From Diplocarpon mali (taxonomy: Eukaryota; Ascomycota; Leotiomycetes; Helotiales; Drepanopezizaceae), in NCBI GenBank assembly GCA_024741835.1, contig JAENRP010000178.1:2594-66593 (forward strand): 64,000 bases of DNA, in the 5' to 3' direction. The position numbers and the translations under genes were made by a program. The stretch's first letter is position 1, and every line of letters starts with the position of its first letter. This document shows positions 45,201 to 57,522 of the stretch, piece after piece. The notes beneath the pieces were generated by a model. The model saw only the letters and a list, made by a program, of their open reading frames with translations. It was not told the origin of the DNA and did not search any database.

Positions 45201-45560
45201 AGATCGAAATACAATTTTAATAGATAGGTGAAAAACGTAAAGGTTAGAGTCAAAGGAATCGTTAATTATACTAACTTTCTAGTAATAGAGAATTCTTCAA
45301 ATGACATTCTTTTAGAAATGCCTTTTATTTTAGAATCTCAGCTAATATTTAACTATCTTAAAGATAGTCTTATAAAAGCTAGTCTTTAGAATATAGATCG
45401 ATCTTTAAAAGGATAAATGGTTATCGTAGGAGATATAGCCGAATTCTAAAATGAGGTTTTAGGAAACGATTAGCTAGCATAAAGGCTAGGCTTAATACTA
45501 ATAAAGGAAGGCACCTAGTAAGGAGTTATAGTAAAAGAAAGGTAAGTTTGCCGATTTTGA
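42264..45560 (+). pseudogene. Decayed gag-protease of Gyp-A-long
   Basis: One frame from the ATG at 42264 (M-K-S-L-A-N-P). The capsid part spans about 42640-43750, with A-F-K-A-I-T-S-H-F-P-L-P-S and Y-F-I-R-A-N-I-T-N-F-L-K. A CCHC-like knuckle lies at about 43984-44060 (C-N-F-C-N-N-E-E-P-N-C). The aspartic protease at about 45080-45400 has A-L-I-D-Y-S-L-E-V-N for the expected D-S-G motif and D-I-L-L-E-M-P-F for the usual I-L-G-x-P-F. Polymerase follows in frame -1. Palindromes lie at 42650-42672 and, in frame, 43659-43681. Confidence 0.85.
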
Positions 45561-45574
45561 ATAATAGTGATTTG

Positions 45575-45759
45575 ACTTATAATCCTAGATTAAGAGTCAA
45601 ATCTAGAATTTTGAAAAATAGTATAATCGGCGTTTTATCGGCTTAACAATTAAGAAAAAAGAAAAATAAGATAAAGAAGAGAGTTCGTTTTACAAATTTC
45701 GATAATTCACTAATCATTTTGAAAAACTTAAAAACCACTTATAAGCCGGACCCGCAAGT
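45575..45759. repeat. Two 23-bp palindromic elements at the gag-pol junction of Gyp-A-long
   Basis: Copies at 45575-45597 and 45737-45759, 162 bp apart, both in the pol frame. Confidence 0.82.
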
Positions 45760-47703
45760 AAAAAATAATAAAATTACTAATGATATTTCCATTTACGCAC
45801 TTTAAATTAATAACTTAGAAAATCTTTTATTTGTTTTTAAAAAGGAAAATTCAAACCGTTTTATAGGATTTAATAAAAAAGGAAAGAAGTAGAGAAGCAT
45901 AGTACTAGCTAATATTCAAACTATATATAAAAGCAAGGCTGATAAAGTACGACTAGTGGATTAGGGAATCTCTAATAGCTTAAAGCCTAAAGGACTAGAT
46001 GATTAATTTAAATAAGATAAGAAGCTTCGACCTTTAAAGCTGGGTGGCAAATTCAATAAGTTTATTATAGGCAGATTTTCTAATAAACCCATCGGATATC
46101 GGCTAATAAAAGAACGTTTCAATATACTGAAAATTAAAGAAGACTTAATAGAGTAAGAATGCGAACTACTTTATAAAACCTTAACAAATCGAAAGGACGC
46201 CTTAGCTTTTAACTAGATAGAACTTAGCCAGATTCGAAAAGAGGTTACGCCTTATATTAAGATTAAGATAATACCTTACAAAGCTTGGCAAGAGAAAACA
46301 TTCGATATCCCTAAAGCTCTTTAAGAAAAGGTAATCGAAATATTAAAGGATAGGCTAAAGCAAGGTATTCTCGAGTTCTATAATAGCCCTTATAAGAATA
46401 AATGGTTTTTAATTGCTAAGAAAGAAAAGGGAACTTACAGACTAATAATAGCAGTAGTAAAGATAAACCGAGTAACTATTAAGGACACTAACATTCCTTT
46501 AAATATAAATAAGTTCTTAAATGAATTCGCAGGATTAACCTGCAGCTCTCTTATTAACTTCTTCTTTAGATACAACCAATTTATTCTTAATATTAAATTA
46601 AGAGATATAATAGCAATTTAAACCCCTTTTAAGCTACTTCAAATAATAAGATTACCTTAAGAGGCTATAAATTCGATCGCTTAATTTATTTAAGTAATTT
46701 ATAAGATACTAGTAGATTATATACCTAATATTGCGCTCTCTTATATAGATAATATAGGAGTAAAAGGATTAAGATCATTCTATAATTATAAAGAAGTTCT
46801 CCTTAGTATATAACAATTTATAATAGAATACATTTAGAACTTAGATTAAGTGCTTATATAATTCGAAAGGGCAAGAGCAATAGTTAGTCCGAAGTTATAA
46901 TACTATCTTCTATCGATAGAAATTATTAGTTTCATTACTAATTCTAATAGCCGAAGTCCTTAAAGGGCTAAAGTACTTAAAATCGATAAATAGAAGAGGT
47001 GTGATAATATAGCAGAAGCTCGCGCGTTTATTAGCATTATAATATACTATCGCATATAAATCAAGGATTTTGCTAAAAAGGCAGTACCTATTTATTCCTT
47101 ATTCTAAAAAGGGGCTAAGTTTCAATAGGAGGAACTTTAAATAAAGGCTATAAAACAACTGAAGCAGGCGTTGCTTAAAGCGCTATATCTGATTAAAATA
47201 GACTATAGAGCCGACGCTAGGCCAATTATACTAATAGTTGACGCAAGTTTAATCAAATAGGGTACTATCCTTTAATAAGCTAATAGCTAGTAGAGAAAAC
47301 ATCTAGCTTACTTTAAAAGTGGTCTTTAGAATCCAGCGGAGATAAAGTATAATACTATTAAATAGGAATGCAAAAGAGCCTTAAAAGCAATAAAAAAGAT
47401 AAGAAGCGACCTCTATAGCACTTACTTCATCCTTAAAACTAATGCTAAAGTGCTAATAGAATAATTGAATAGAGCTATAAGCGACCTACCTAAAGCCTTG
47501 CTAATAAAATAGATTGCTTAAATAAGACTAATGGACTTTAAAGTCAAACACATTCTAAAAATAAAAAACACTACTACTAACGGCCTTTTAAAAAGAACTC
47601 GTCCTTACCCCTTTAATTTAATTAAAGAAGATAAAATAGATATTAATAAATAGGTAGAAAACAAAATTAGTTATCTATTAATATATCGCCTTAAAGGGAC
47701 TCG

Positions 47704-47726
47704 ACTCGCGGTCCCGGCCTGCGAGT
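47704..47726. repeat. 23-bp palindromic element with best-preserved arms
   Basis: ACTCGCGG, TCCCGGCC, TGCGAGT in order; arms GACTCGC/GCGAGTC are perfect. It is one of the few copies not in the common phase: the pol frame reads L-A-V-P-A-C-E-S. Confidence 0.88.
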
Positions 47727-49020
47727 CAAATAAGAGAATTTTATTACTTAACTACTTAAGTAACTTTAAAGAAATCGCGAAATTTTTAATTACATTTAAA
47801 CGACTAAAGACAATTGCTCTTAAGGATTTTTAGAAATTCAAAGCTAAAGCTCTGATTTATCTAATATAAGGAAGACGATTATTTAAAAGGAGCGATAACT
47901 CATTTCCTATATAGCTCTATTTAGATAATAATAAACTGCAAGCTAAGGCTATTTAAGATATTTATAAGGAGACTGGTTATTAAGGAGCTAAGTCTACCTA
48001 CCACTAACTCTTAAGGAAATTCTTTTAAAAGGGTTCTTTTAAAGACTGCAAAGCCTTTATGAAAAGTTGCATCCCCTATTAGAAACGAAAACCTAATTAT
48101 AAGGAAAATCCCTTATTCCTAACCTGGCCATTAGGCCTTTTCTATAAAGTCAGCCTTAATATTATATAAGTACTAACTATTAAGAATAGGATAATATATT
48201 TTATTTTAGTAAAGGAAGACCTATTAAGATAGCCTAAAGGACAACCTTTAAGATCTGCTAACTCTAAATCTATTGCGAAGTTCCTTTAAGAAGATATAGT
48301 CTATTACTATAGACTTTTTAGCAGACTAACTATTAATAAAGGCCTTGAAAACAAAGGAGTAATTAAAGCTTTCTTATAGAAATATAATATTAAACGGGTT
48401 CAAATCTTAATATATAATTCAAAAGCTAATAGAGTAATAGAACGAGGATACTATAATATTCTTAATAGTCTATCTAAAGTTACTTATAAAGGATTTAAGG
48501 ATTAGATAAAACGCTTTTATAGAATACTCTTTACTTATCGAATGATAATCTATAAACCGACTAGAGTTATACTATTCTTCCTTATCTATAGCAAAAAGGC
48601 ATAGCTCCCTCTTAAATCCTAATAGCCTATTTAAAGATTATTCAACTATAGTCAAATTTGGAACCGTTCTGATTTGCTTACAATAAGATGCCGATAACTT
48701 AAGCTCTAAGATATAGATATAGAGGAAATCATTCTATAAAAGAAACGATATTAGGAAAAAGCTAAAGAAGCGTAGGCTGCTTCTAAAGTACTTAAAACGC
48801 ACCTTATTTAAAAAGATAATCTCGTCTTAGTCTACGATATTGTAAAAAGTATTAATATATTTGCAAATACTAAACTTAACTATCGATAGCTTAGTCTATT
48901 TAAGGTTAAGTCCAAGTAAGAAAAAAAGGGATACTATTCTCTTTAGGAACTTAATAGAGTCGATATTAAAGGAACCTTTGCAGCCAACCGACTGAAGCGC
49001 TTTTATTAATACAACTAGAC

Positions 49021-49555
49021 CTTATTCCTTTTAAAAGATAAATCAGAAATTGATACAACCTCCGAATCTTCTATAGGAATTAACGGCAATATAAGCAATT
49101 TTAAACCCTTAGATAAAGACTAAGATTTTTCCAATTTGACTTATAAGCCGGTCTTATAAGTAAAGAATATTAAAATACCTAACTAATCGCGACCTTAAGT
49201 TATTATTCCTAAAATATCCAAAGAATATAAGTAGGAATATTAAACGATTTCCTAGCCTATTAATTGTCTTACCTTCCTCTAATCCTTGTTTTTACATTTT
49301 TAGCAAGGTCGCCTCCTTTATTATTTAGGATATAGATCTTTTAAGATCACTTTAAATTCTTACTTGCTTTAACTTATTTTGCATTCTTAATATTAGCCTT
49401 TAATTATAACATTCCTATTACTTTCCTTAAATAATAAATAAAAAGTCCAATTTCCTTAATATATATATAGCAAACCTATTGCAGCTTATATGCCCTTTTA
49501 ATTCTTATACCCTATTAAACTCTTTTATTTATACTCCCTATCTTTCATAAGCAAT
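49021..49555. other. Linker between integrase and X1, with possible promoter
   Basis: No supported gene. Contains the palindrome 49139-49161 (still in the pol frame, so pol may extend to about 49250) and a TATA-like TTAATATATATATAG at 49457-49470, about 85 bp before the X1 start. Suggests X1 may have its own transcription start; unproven. Confidence 0.45.
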
Positions 49556-52500
49556 ATGCCTTTAAAGAACTCACAAATGGTTTTATCTACTATAATAAGG
49601 GATAAATAAGCACTAGTTATAAACTTCTCTTAGGACAGTAGAGCTATTATATTATTAGAGAGCTTCAAATCGACCTACGCAGCCTTAGGAGATATAGAGT
49701 AATTAAAACTCCTTTCAGCTTATGCAAATGCCATTAGCAACCTTTCAACCTAAGTGGCCCCTGGAATTCTCTAATTTGACAACTTCTTAACCGAAGAATT
49801 AAGGCTAAAGGGAATCTTTAAAGAGGAATTCTTAGCTAATGCAGATTAATATATAACTTTGGCCAACACTTTTAAAATAGACTAAGATAAAAGGGAAGAA
49901 TCTATTTAACGATTAGATAATTTAGCTACTAATAAAAGAGGACTCCTATTTCGTTTACGTTTCTTAACAAATATTAATTCTAATAATAGAAGGCGAGTAT
50001 TATTAAAAATTCTTAAGGAAAACACTCCTATAGCTAGAGCTATTTAAATTCTTAATTTCTTTATTATTTAAAAAGGAGTAGTAAAATTCCAAGGCAATCG
50101 AATTCGCGGCTGTAAATTTATAGGCCTATCTAATATAATACTTATAGCAGCTGATAGAGCTATAAAAAGATCAAATTAGGCTATAGATATTACCCTACCT
50201 AATAGCACTATTATTAATATACTAGGGCTCTGCGCTTCTACTTATAGTTTGCTTATTTTAAAAGAAAACTAGACTCTTATGCTAAAGTTTAGACGAGATT
50301 TCTTTAATAATAAAGAAGAGAATTAGTTATTTGTAATCAAGCCTGCTTTAAAATTCGCCTCTTAGCCTAAAGATATAATAAGCGCTAAACTATATAATTT
50401 AACTCGCGGTCCTAGACTAGGAGTTAGAAACGAGAATTTTAGAACTGGACCTAACCTGCCTTTTGCCGAAATGATTCTAGAAACCGCTGCCGAACAAACT
50501 GCCTAAACGCTTAGCGTAGCCTCTTTAGAGTTTTCGAAATCTTTAAGAGACTTTCCTTTAGCTAAATAACCCATTTTGGCTCAACCTTTAAAAAGGATAG
50601 ATTATTTAATAGCCACCTTAGCTGATTTGCAATTTAAAACCAAAGGATTATACGCTTGCTTAGACTTCTTCCTTAATAACTTAAAGGAGCTAGTTCTTAA
50701 CTTCTTTGTATTTATATACAACTGTTTTAGAAATGATAAGATAAGAGAAGACCTTATTCCTACTACTCTAAAGATAACTAAGAGAGCTGTTAGATAAATT
50801 CAATAGCTTATCTTAGACGAGTTCGCCCTTATAGATATTATTTAATTCTTTAATAATTACAAAAGTTAAGAACCTAGTCTCTTAGATGCCAAGCGAGACT
50901 ATTTTATCTTATAAGAAAGAGAATATAAAGAGGAATCTATTGATTAGGATATTTGTAATTATAGCAATATGCCTTAATCGGTTATTCTCAACCTTGAGCT
51001 TAGAGAATGATATAATATTTAGGTATCCTTTATAATAAAAACTCGCTTTCGATAGTATCTTCCTAGTATAGGAATCGAAGGAAGAAGACTTTGCAACCTT
51101 TATATTTGCTCTCTTTCGGTTTACTATAGTCTCAATTATAAAGGATTTGATATTAACGAAACTATTAAATACCTCAAACTTCTTTACGCAATAGAAGATA
51201 TTGATCTTTTTCTAATCTACCTTAATAATCAGTTCTTTGTCTCTTTAAAGATATGCAAATCTAACCTATTAATAATAGAGGCATCTCTAGGTATTATAAA
51301 ATTCAAGGCTGATCCTAAAGCCTTAAAGGCGTTAAAGCCGATTGAATGGAACAATTCTTTCTTTTCGATATTATTAAGTAATAAATAGCAAAAGGAAATA
51401 GAGGAAGAAGGGTTAATTATAATGCCTAAACCCTTCGGATGCCGCTTCCTAACCGACAATTTTACTACCGATAATAGTGCTTTTACAAGTATATTCCTTT
51501 CTATTATAAGATAAGAAGTAGAGATATACCTTTATTACTTCCGCCTTATAGATAACGCGACCTCTATACCTTCTTATTTTCTTTATAATATGATATTCAG
51601 CCTTACTTAATAAGTCCTTCGGATGCATTATAGACTCTACCTTTTAGCTATAATAGCGAAAAGTAAAAGAGCCTATCAGCTTATAGCCTACCCTGAACCT
51701 CCCTAATTGATTGGCCTTAGTCTTTATAATTAAGTCATTTTAATAAAGAGAGATATAAGTACTACTAATAAAGAAATTCCGATTTTCACTTATAGTCTTA
51801 GCCCGCAAGTCAATTTTATTAAAAAGTAAGTCTTAGATTATCAGATCCTATTAATCGGATAAGGGCTAGCTTTTAAAAGCCTTAATAGGTAGGTCGGCTT
51901 TTAATTAATTATAAAACTCACTCTATTTGCAAAGAAGATAAGTCAATAGACTTCTTAGGCACTCGGTTCAAAATCTTAATTAGCTCAAATAACCGCAAAG
52001 TTAAAGCGAAAGGAGATCTTGCGACCTATTACTAATAATAGCAATCTAATTATAATAATAATAAAATAGGAATACCTTTTTAAAATGCTTTCGGACAATT
52101 CTTATAAGACTAATAGTTTTATAGCCTTTTGCAATAACTATATAGCTGTCCTTAATAAGAACACCTTGGAAAATGAGATTCGAATCTCTAATTTTATCTT
52201 TTTAATCTCTACTTTAAAGCAACCTCTAGTACCTTAATAGATTAACGCAAGTAGAACCACTGCACCTTTTAAAGCAGCTTTTCATCTTAAGAACTGCAGT
52301 AGCCTCTTTAAAGCCATTATTAGTTAATGCTCTTAAATAGATCTATCAGTTATAATCGAAGTATAGGAGTTGTTTCTTCTTAATAAAGACGAATTAAAAA
52401 TCCACCTTATAAAATATAATCAGAAGCTCTTTAATGCCCTTATTAAGGCCTAAACGAACGTTACAAATACTAAGTCGCTTTTTTATAGACTTAAGTCTTA

Positions 52501-52849
52501 AAGATAATGCGATAAAGTAAATGCTATCCGAGAGCCTAATACACTAATTAATAAAGGCATTATTATAAGAAGATTCGGAAAAGGGACGAACCGAGACGCT
52601 AGTATAGTATCAGACCTTAATTTGGAAACCAATCCCCTGTTTTTACCCTTAAGCTTAGAAATGCTAAGACTGACCCGCAAGCCTAGCCTACGAGTAAGGA
52701 TAGACTCAGCTGGCTTAAGCCTATAAGAAGGTTCGGATGAACCTCGGTCACCAAATCTAGGGGTACTAATAGAAGATCCTTTAAGAGAGGTCCCTAAAGC
52801 TAAGAAATCGCTAAGAAATAAGAACCAATGCAAGAGAAGAAGACTCTAA
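49556..52849 (+). pseudogene. X1, large decayed ORF of unknown function in Gyp-A-long
   Basis: One frame from the ATG at 49556 (M-P-L-K-N-S-Q-M-V) to about 1097 codons. Codons at 50576, 51617 and 52661 keep phase, so only point mutations are seen, no indels. Internal stops are TAA/TAG. The C-terminus is basic (C-K-R-R-R-L) before the TAA at 52847, which could itself be a RIP stop. Paralogous to X2: F-D-N-F-L-x-x-E-L (residue 74), G-N-R-I-R-G-x-K-F (about 179), L-R-M-H-Y-R-L-Y-L (688). Palindromes in frame at 50402, 51788 and 52673. I recognise no known domain. It is mostly soluble-looking, with Leu/Ile-rich helices and no signal peptide. The longest clean piece is 50576-50797. Confidence 0.72.
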
Positions 52850-53429
52850 AGTAATAATAGAATTAACAATTAAATTGACTTAATCTAGAGAATCATAATC
52901 TACCCCCTTTTGAAAACCATTTGGAGAGATTGCGAATTAGATATTGAATTTTTTTTAAGATTATTTACTTTCTATATACCTATACCTCTTTATTCTTAAC
53001 CTATTATTCTATTCTATATATATTCTTTATTTACTTTACTCTTTATATGATTTATTCTTTAATTATTCCCTTTATATACAACTTTCTAACGCTTACCTTT
53101 GAAATATCGTCCTTACCTTTGACAATTATCATTTACTAAAAGTAGGTCCTTATATGCGTTATATCCTACTTTTGTTCCTACTTCTAGGCTCATTATGCCT
53201 ACTTTTTCTTTATGCACTAGTACGATTCCAAACTCTATAAATAAGCCTTTCCTTGCACTACGATTTTACTTTTTTACTTCTTCTATAACCCCACTAGTAC
53301 TAATAATACTACTAGTACTATCTTTCTATTATTAATCTTTTCTAATCCAAGCCTCCTATTTCGACAAAATTCTTTCTAAAGATTTATTCCTTAGCAAGGA
53401 ACCTTATCACTTTTATCAAATAATTCATT
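52850..53429. other. Spacer between X1 and X2
   Basis: AT-rich, no supported gene. It contains short open codons continuing from X1, a TATA-like CTATATATATTC at about 53013, and a run ACTAGTACTAATAATACTACTAGTACTA at about 53292-53320 built from repeated ACTAGTACTA. The minus-strand open frame 52498-52833 is a shadow of X1. Confidence 0.4.
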
Positions 53430-54317
53430 ATGGCCCCCTTTAGCATAGGCAAAAAGGTCACACTTAAGAAGAATATATTACTTATTGCCTTAGGTAGTAA
53501 GTCTTTAGCAATATCTAGCAATGAACTAATATTAGAAGGTGGATTCTTATAAGATAGGAAGACTCTTCGGTCATTAGAAGATATTATAAGTACTTATAGA
53601 ACATTAGGCGAGATAGAACAGCAGGTATTCCTAAATTCATCTATTAAAGTGCTTAACTATAGAATTTCTACTATTAAGGAAGGATTCTTAGGTTTTGATA
53701 ATTTCTTAGATAAGGAACTCTAAGGCAAAGGTATTAATCGAGAGAAGTTTTTACAAGAGTATTAGAGGTATGCTAATTTAATTGATTTATTTCGGAAGAA
53801 CTAAGATAAGAAAAATAAGTGTATAAAAAGGTTAATATAATTCATAAATAGCATTTGTAGCATACTTTTCCAGACCCACTTTATAACCGACATTACCGCT
53901 AATAATACCCTATAGGGGCTTAGTAAAATTTTTAAGATATACCAACTAGTAGCAAAGGCTATATAAGTATTAAATCATTTCACTATTTAAGAAGGTATAA
54001 AGAAACTCTAAGGCAATAAGGTAAGAGGTAGAAAATTTGTTAGTTTCTTAAGCACTATTATACACACTACCATTTAGACTATAAAAGACAATCCCATATA
54101 GTACGATAGTCTAGCCCTTCCCAACTAGACAATTTTAAACACCCTCGGCCTATAATAATTATAATATAGTCTACTTATTGCAAAAGAAAAGATAATCTAT
54201 CTTATTAAGTATATTATAAACTATTTTAATAATAAAATAGAAAGATAGGAATTTGTAGTTCCTATTGCTTAGAAAATGCTGCCACCCTTAGTGGAACTAA
54301 CTAATAAGGAAAATCTA

Positions 54318-54526
54318 ACTTATAGGCCTAGCCTATAAGTAGAATCAGCATATAATAGAGAAGTCCTTAAGCATAAGGTACCTATGATATTAGAAATACA
54401 AACTGCTAACTATTATAATCCTAAATCTTTAAATATAGATATATTTAAATCACTATCCTTAGAAATGCCTAGAATACCTTAAACACTAGTAGCAAAGAAG
54501 TTGACTCGCGGGCCTAGCCTACGGGT
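54318..54526. repeat. Two 23-bp palindromic elements in X2
   Basis: 54318-54340 and 54504-54526, both in phase, reading L-T-Y-R-P-S-L and L-T-R-G-P-S-L-R-V. Further X2 copies: 55734-55756 (L-T-P-R-P-S-S-R-V) and 56556-56578 (I-T-P-R-P-G-L-R-L). X1 copies: 50402-50424, 51788-51810, 52673-52695. Confidence 0.85.
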
Positions 54527-56659
54527 TAATATATATAATAATATAGACTTAAAAGAAGATTCATTAAAGGAAGAGAATAGCGCTATTACTAATATGCTAG
54601 AAATTTTTAATAATACTAAGAAAGACATTTCTAATATCGTTCAATCCTTCCTTAAGGACTTATAAAAATTTGTGCTTAAATTCTATAAGTCGATAATAAA
54701 GCGTTTGAGAAAAGAAGGTTAAGGAGAAGTTTTATTAGCATAAGAAGGAATAGCAAGGGCTGTTAAACAAATTATAAAACTGCATTAAGACGAATTCTCT
54801 ATAGATAATATTATATAGTTCTTTATCAACTATAAGAAATTAAATAGTAACTACTATATTCTTAAAGAAAAGTCAGAAGATAGTATAACTATTATCTTTA
54901 TAGAATGCTATTAAGTTCCCTTTAATATTAAGATAATACTATAGTATGGCGATAGATTCAAGATTATAGTAATATTAGAAATGAAAACAAGACTTTCCAA
55001 ATTTATAGTAGGAATATTCAAGGACTTTAATTTTAATAAATTCTATACCCTTTATAAATGATAATATGCGTAGTACTATAGGCTGGCGATAATAGGCCTT
55101 AATAACGAAGATATATTATCTAATATCTATAAACTTTATACTACTCTTAACTTAAAGTTGTTTTTACTATACCTAGGGAATTATGCAATTGTAGCTACTA
55201 GCAATAGAATAGTAAGCTAGGTTAAGAAAGATATATCATTAGGATTCGCTAAGTTTAAGGTAGCGCTTAAAGCTTTGAAATTATTTTATAATATCGCCTG
55301 GACTCCCGCCTAGTATAATGCTATATTAACTAGTGATAAATTGATATTATTTTAAAGCAAAGGTTTTTTAAATATGCCTAAGCTATTTAGCTATGCCTTT
55401 TTAAGTGCTATACGCATATATAGTTATAGTTCTCGCGCAAAGACTTCATTTTTAATATTAGCATAAGAAGAACTAGAAATATACTGATACTACTTCTAAG
55501 TCTCTGATAAGAAGCTAGCTCCTCTATCCGCGTTCCTCTATAATATAACTCACAGTTTAATACAATAGACTCTAAGAATGCACTATAGATTATATCTAAG
55601 CGCTTTGCTTACTTATTATAATTCTTTATATAAGCTAGTAATATACCCTAAGCCTGCATAGTTTATTAAGGTTAACCACTATTTGAAAATCGTTGCAATT
55701 AGAATTGATACTAATATAAGATTTATAAGATTGACTCCTAGGCCTAGCTCGCGGGTTAGCCCTCTTAATAATAGAACTATTAACTACTATATTATTCTAG
55801 TAGTTAAACAGTCGACCGGCCAATTTGCTATATAAGAGAAGTCTTACGAATTATCAATCCTTATACTAATTAGACCTAAGAATACTTAATGGATTTCGAT
55901 AAACTTAGTATAAAGTACTATTTAATAAAAAGAACTAAATATTAAATAAAGGACGTTCTTAAAAGAATATGTTTCTAATAAGACTGTCCTATTCTTAGTA
56001 TTTATAAGATAAGGAATATTCGTTAACTTAGATTCAGAATAAGAACCTAGCAAAGGCGGCTTCCTTACGATTAGTAACAACTATACTAAAGTTGTTAAGA
56101 ACGAAGCCCTTAAGAATAGAGTAGACCTAAAGGACTTTTTAATCGAAGCTATTAATATAAAGCGACCCTAAACTGCAAGATAGAGTATTATAGGCGAATT
56201 ATTTGCAAAGTTTTATATAACACTTGGAATAACAAAAGGTGGTCTATTATTAAAGGCGCTTATAAGAAGAAGACTATAGAACGATCTATTAGTTATAATA
56301 ATAGTAAAAGACTTATTTGCAAAGGATATTACGCAGTTGATAACTTATTTAAAGAAATATAAGTAAGAACTGTTCGAAGATTTTACAAATACCTGGAAAA
56401 TGATTCAATAGTTAGAGCTATAGCTATATAAAGACAAGTCTTAGGCTAAGACTAAGGGTATAGATAATAGTATTAAGGCCGATAATATAATCGACGAAGT
56501 TATTCTTCTTAAGAAATATAGCACTAAGAAACCTTAAGCAAAGACCCTAGAAATAACTCCTAGGCCTGGCCTACGACTCAATCTAAAGAAGGGTAAGGAT
56601 AAAGAACTTATATCTATCGAATCCCCTGCTGTATCTCCTTTAGCAGTAGGTAACTCTCT

Positions 56660-56700
56660 AGAGGATAATAATAATAATAAAGATAATAATAATAATAATG
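56660..56700 (+). repeat. AAT microsatellite encoding an Asn run in X2
   Basis: GATAATAATAATAATAAAG followed by GATAATAATAATAATAATG; reads D-N-N-N-N-K-D-N-N-N-N-N in frame. Confidence 0.85.
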
Positions 56701-56980
56701 CTATAATATAAGTCTCTCTCCCTATTAGCAGAAGCTATTATATTATACTAGTATCCGCAAGGAGTATAAAAGCTCTTGCTATACTAAGACCTACCTCGTT
56801 AGATACTAATAGCAATACTATAAGAAGAAGTGGTCATTTAGCGAAGAGAGTATTATCTAATAATAATTCTCCCTATCTCCTAAAGAGAACTAAGGAAAAT
56901 TGACATCTGAGTTAGTACTATTTTTAATTGTTTTTACGACTCTATAGCTTGTTTATCTATTTTGCTAGTTTCGTTTTCTA

Positions 56981-57003
56981 ACTCCTAGGCCTAGCCCGTA
57001 GGT
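56981..57003. repeat. 23-bp palindromic element abutting the second gap
   Basis: ACTCCTAGGCCTAGCCC then GTAGGT, ending two bases before the N run; 3' of X2, outside its frame. Confidence 0.82.
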
Positions 57004-57004
57004 G

Positions 57005-57090
57005 NNNNNNNNNNNNNNNNNNNNNNNNNNNNNNNNNNNNNNNNNNNNNNNNNNNNNNNNNNNNNNNNNNNNNNNNNNNNNNNNNNNNNN
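57005..57090. other. Assembly gap (86 N)
   Basis: Unknown bases in the 3' region of Gyp-A-long, next to a palindrome copy and followed by a poly-A/C/T-rich stretch. Confidence 0.99.
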
Positions 57091-57275
57091 AAAAAACCCC
57101 TTCTTTTTTTCTTTTACCTTTAATAATAATATAGCTCTAGTTTAGGCCTTTTAACATATTAGTTTTCTTGCACTTAGGGTTTACTAGTAATTGATATACT
57201 ATTGCCTTAACCTATATTATTTTATATTCTTTGCTAATAGTAATAGAGGCTACTACTTTTATTATTTAAAACATA

Positions 57276-57522
57276 TATAGAGACCTAAGACGGATAGGTC
57301 TTATAATATATATCATATAATCGGCGCAGGACAGTAGGAGGATAAAAGGGCCATCTTCTATATATAGAGATAGGGCGCGTCGCCATAGTACTAAATATAC
57401 CCCATACTTAGGACTTGTCCCTAACATCTTGTCTAAGAGAGCCCGCTTATGGTACTCCCTCCTCTTGTTTTTAGGTCTTCCCTTAGGCCTATTCTTATAT
57501 TGTCTCCCCCCTCTGTTTTATA
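57276..57522 (+). repeat. 3' LTR of Gyp-A-long
   Basis: 247 bp, paired with 41730-41976, followed by ATAT. The hydrophobic open frame 57429-57734 starts inside this LTR and is not a gene. Confidence 0.92.

Larger units (their letters stand above)
45560..49020 (+). pseudogene. Decayed RT, RNase H and integrase of Gyp-A-long
   Basis: RT about 46110-46900: K-W-F-L-I-A-K-K-E-K-G-T-Y-R, N-E-F-A-G-L-T-C and Y-I-D-N-I at about 46746, with the second catalytic Asp changed to Asn. RNase H about 47100-47570: I-V-D-A-S, K-S-G-L-x-N-P-A-E-I-K-Y-N, L-K-T-N-A-K and the D-F-K-V-K-H-I-L end. Integrase about 47920-49000: Y-K-E-T-G-Y, D-C-K-A-F, then N-I-I and T-I-N-K-G-L-E-N-K-G (both catalytic Asp now Asn), V-I-E-R-G-Y, and a C-terminal K-G-T-F-A-A-N-R-L-K-R-F-Y. 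This is a fungal Ty3/Gypsy lineage whose integrase ends in G-T-F-A-x-N-R-L-K-x-F. No chromodomain is seen. Palindromes at 47704-47726 and 49139-49161. Confidence 0.9.
53430..56903 (+). pseudogene. X2, large decayed ORF paralogous to X1
   Basis: One frame from the ATG at 53430 (M-A-P-F-S-I-G-K-K-V) to TGA at 56901-56903, 1157 codons. Check codons at 55578 and 56553 keep phase. Internal stops are TAA/TAG only, and the terminal stop is TGA, which supports a genuine end. Shared with X1: Y-x-x-L-G-x-I-E (N-terminal), F-D-N-F-L-x-x-E-L (residue 89), G-N-K-V-R-G-R-K-F (about 195), L-R-M-H-Y-R-L-Y-L (715), Y-P-K-P. The C-terminal tail carries an Asn run (56660-56700) and basic residues. Palindromes in frame at 54318, 54504, 55734 and 56556. 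No domain recognised. A protein of this size between integrase and 3' LTR might be envelope-like, capsid-like or host-derived; the sequence does not decide. Confidence 0.74.
41730..57522 (+). mobile_element. Gyp-A-long, 15.8-kb Ty3/Gypsy element with two extra large ORFs
   Basis: Paired 247-bp LTRs (41730-41976, 57276-57522) and a 4-bp duplication ATAT (41726-41729, 57523-57526), the same duplication length as Gyp-A copy 2. Order: 5' LTR, gag-protease, RT, RNase H, integrase, then two tandem paralogous ORFs (X1, X2), an 86-N gap and 3' LTR. The 3' untranslated sequence before the LTR (CTTGCACTTA; TTTGCTAATAGTA) is shared with Gyp-A copy 2, which supports one element and not two accidentally flanking LTRs. 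Confidence 0.88.
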
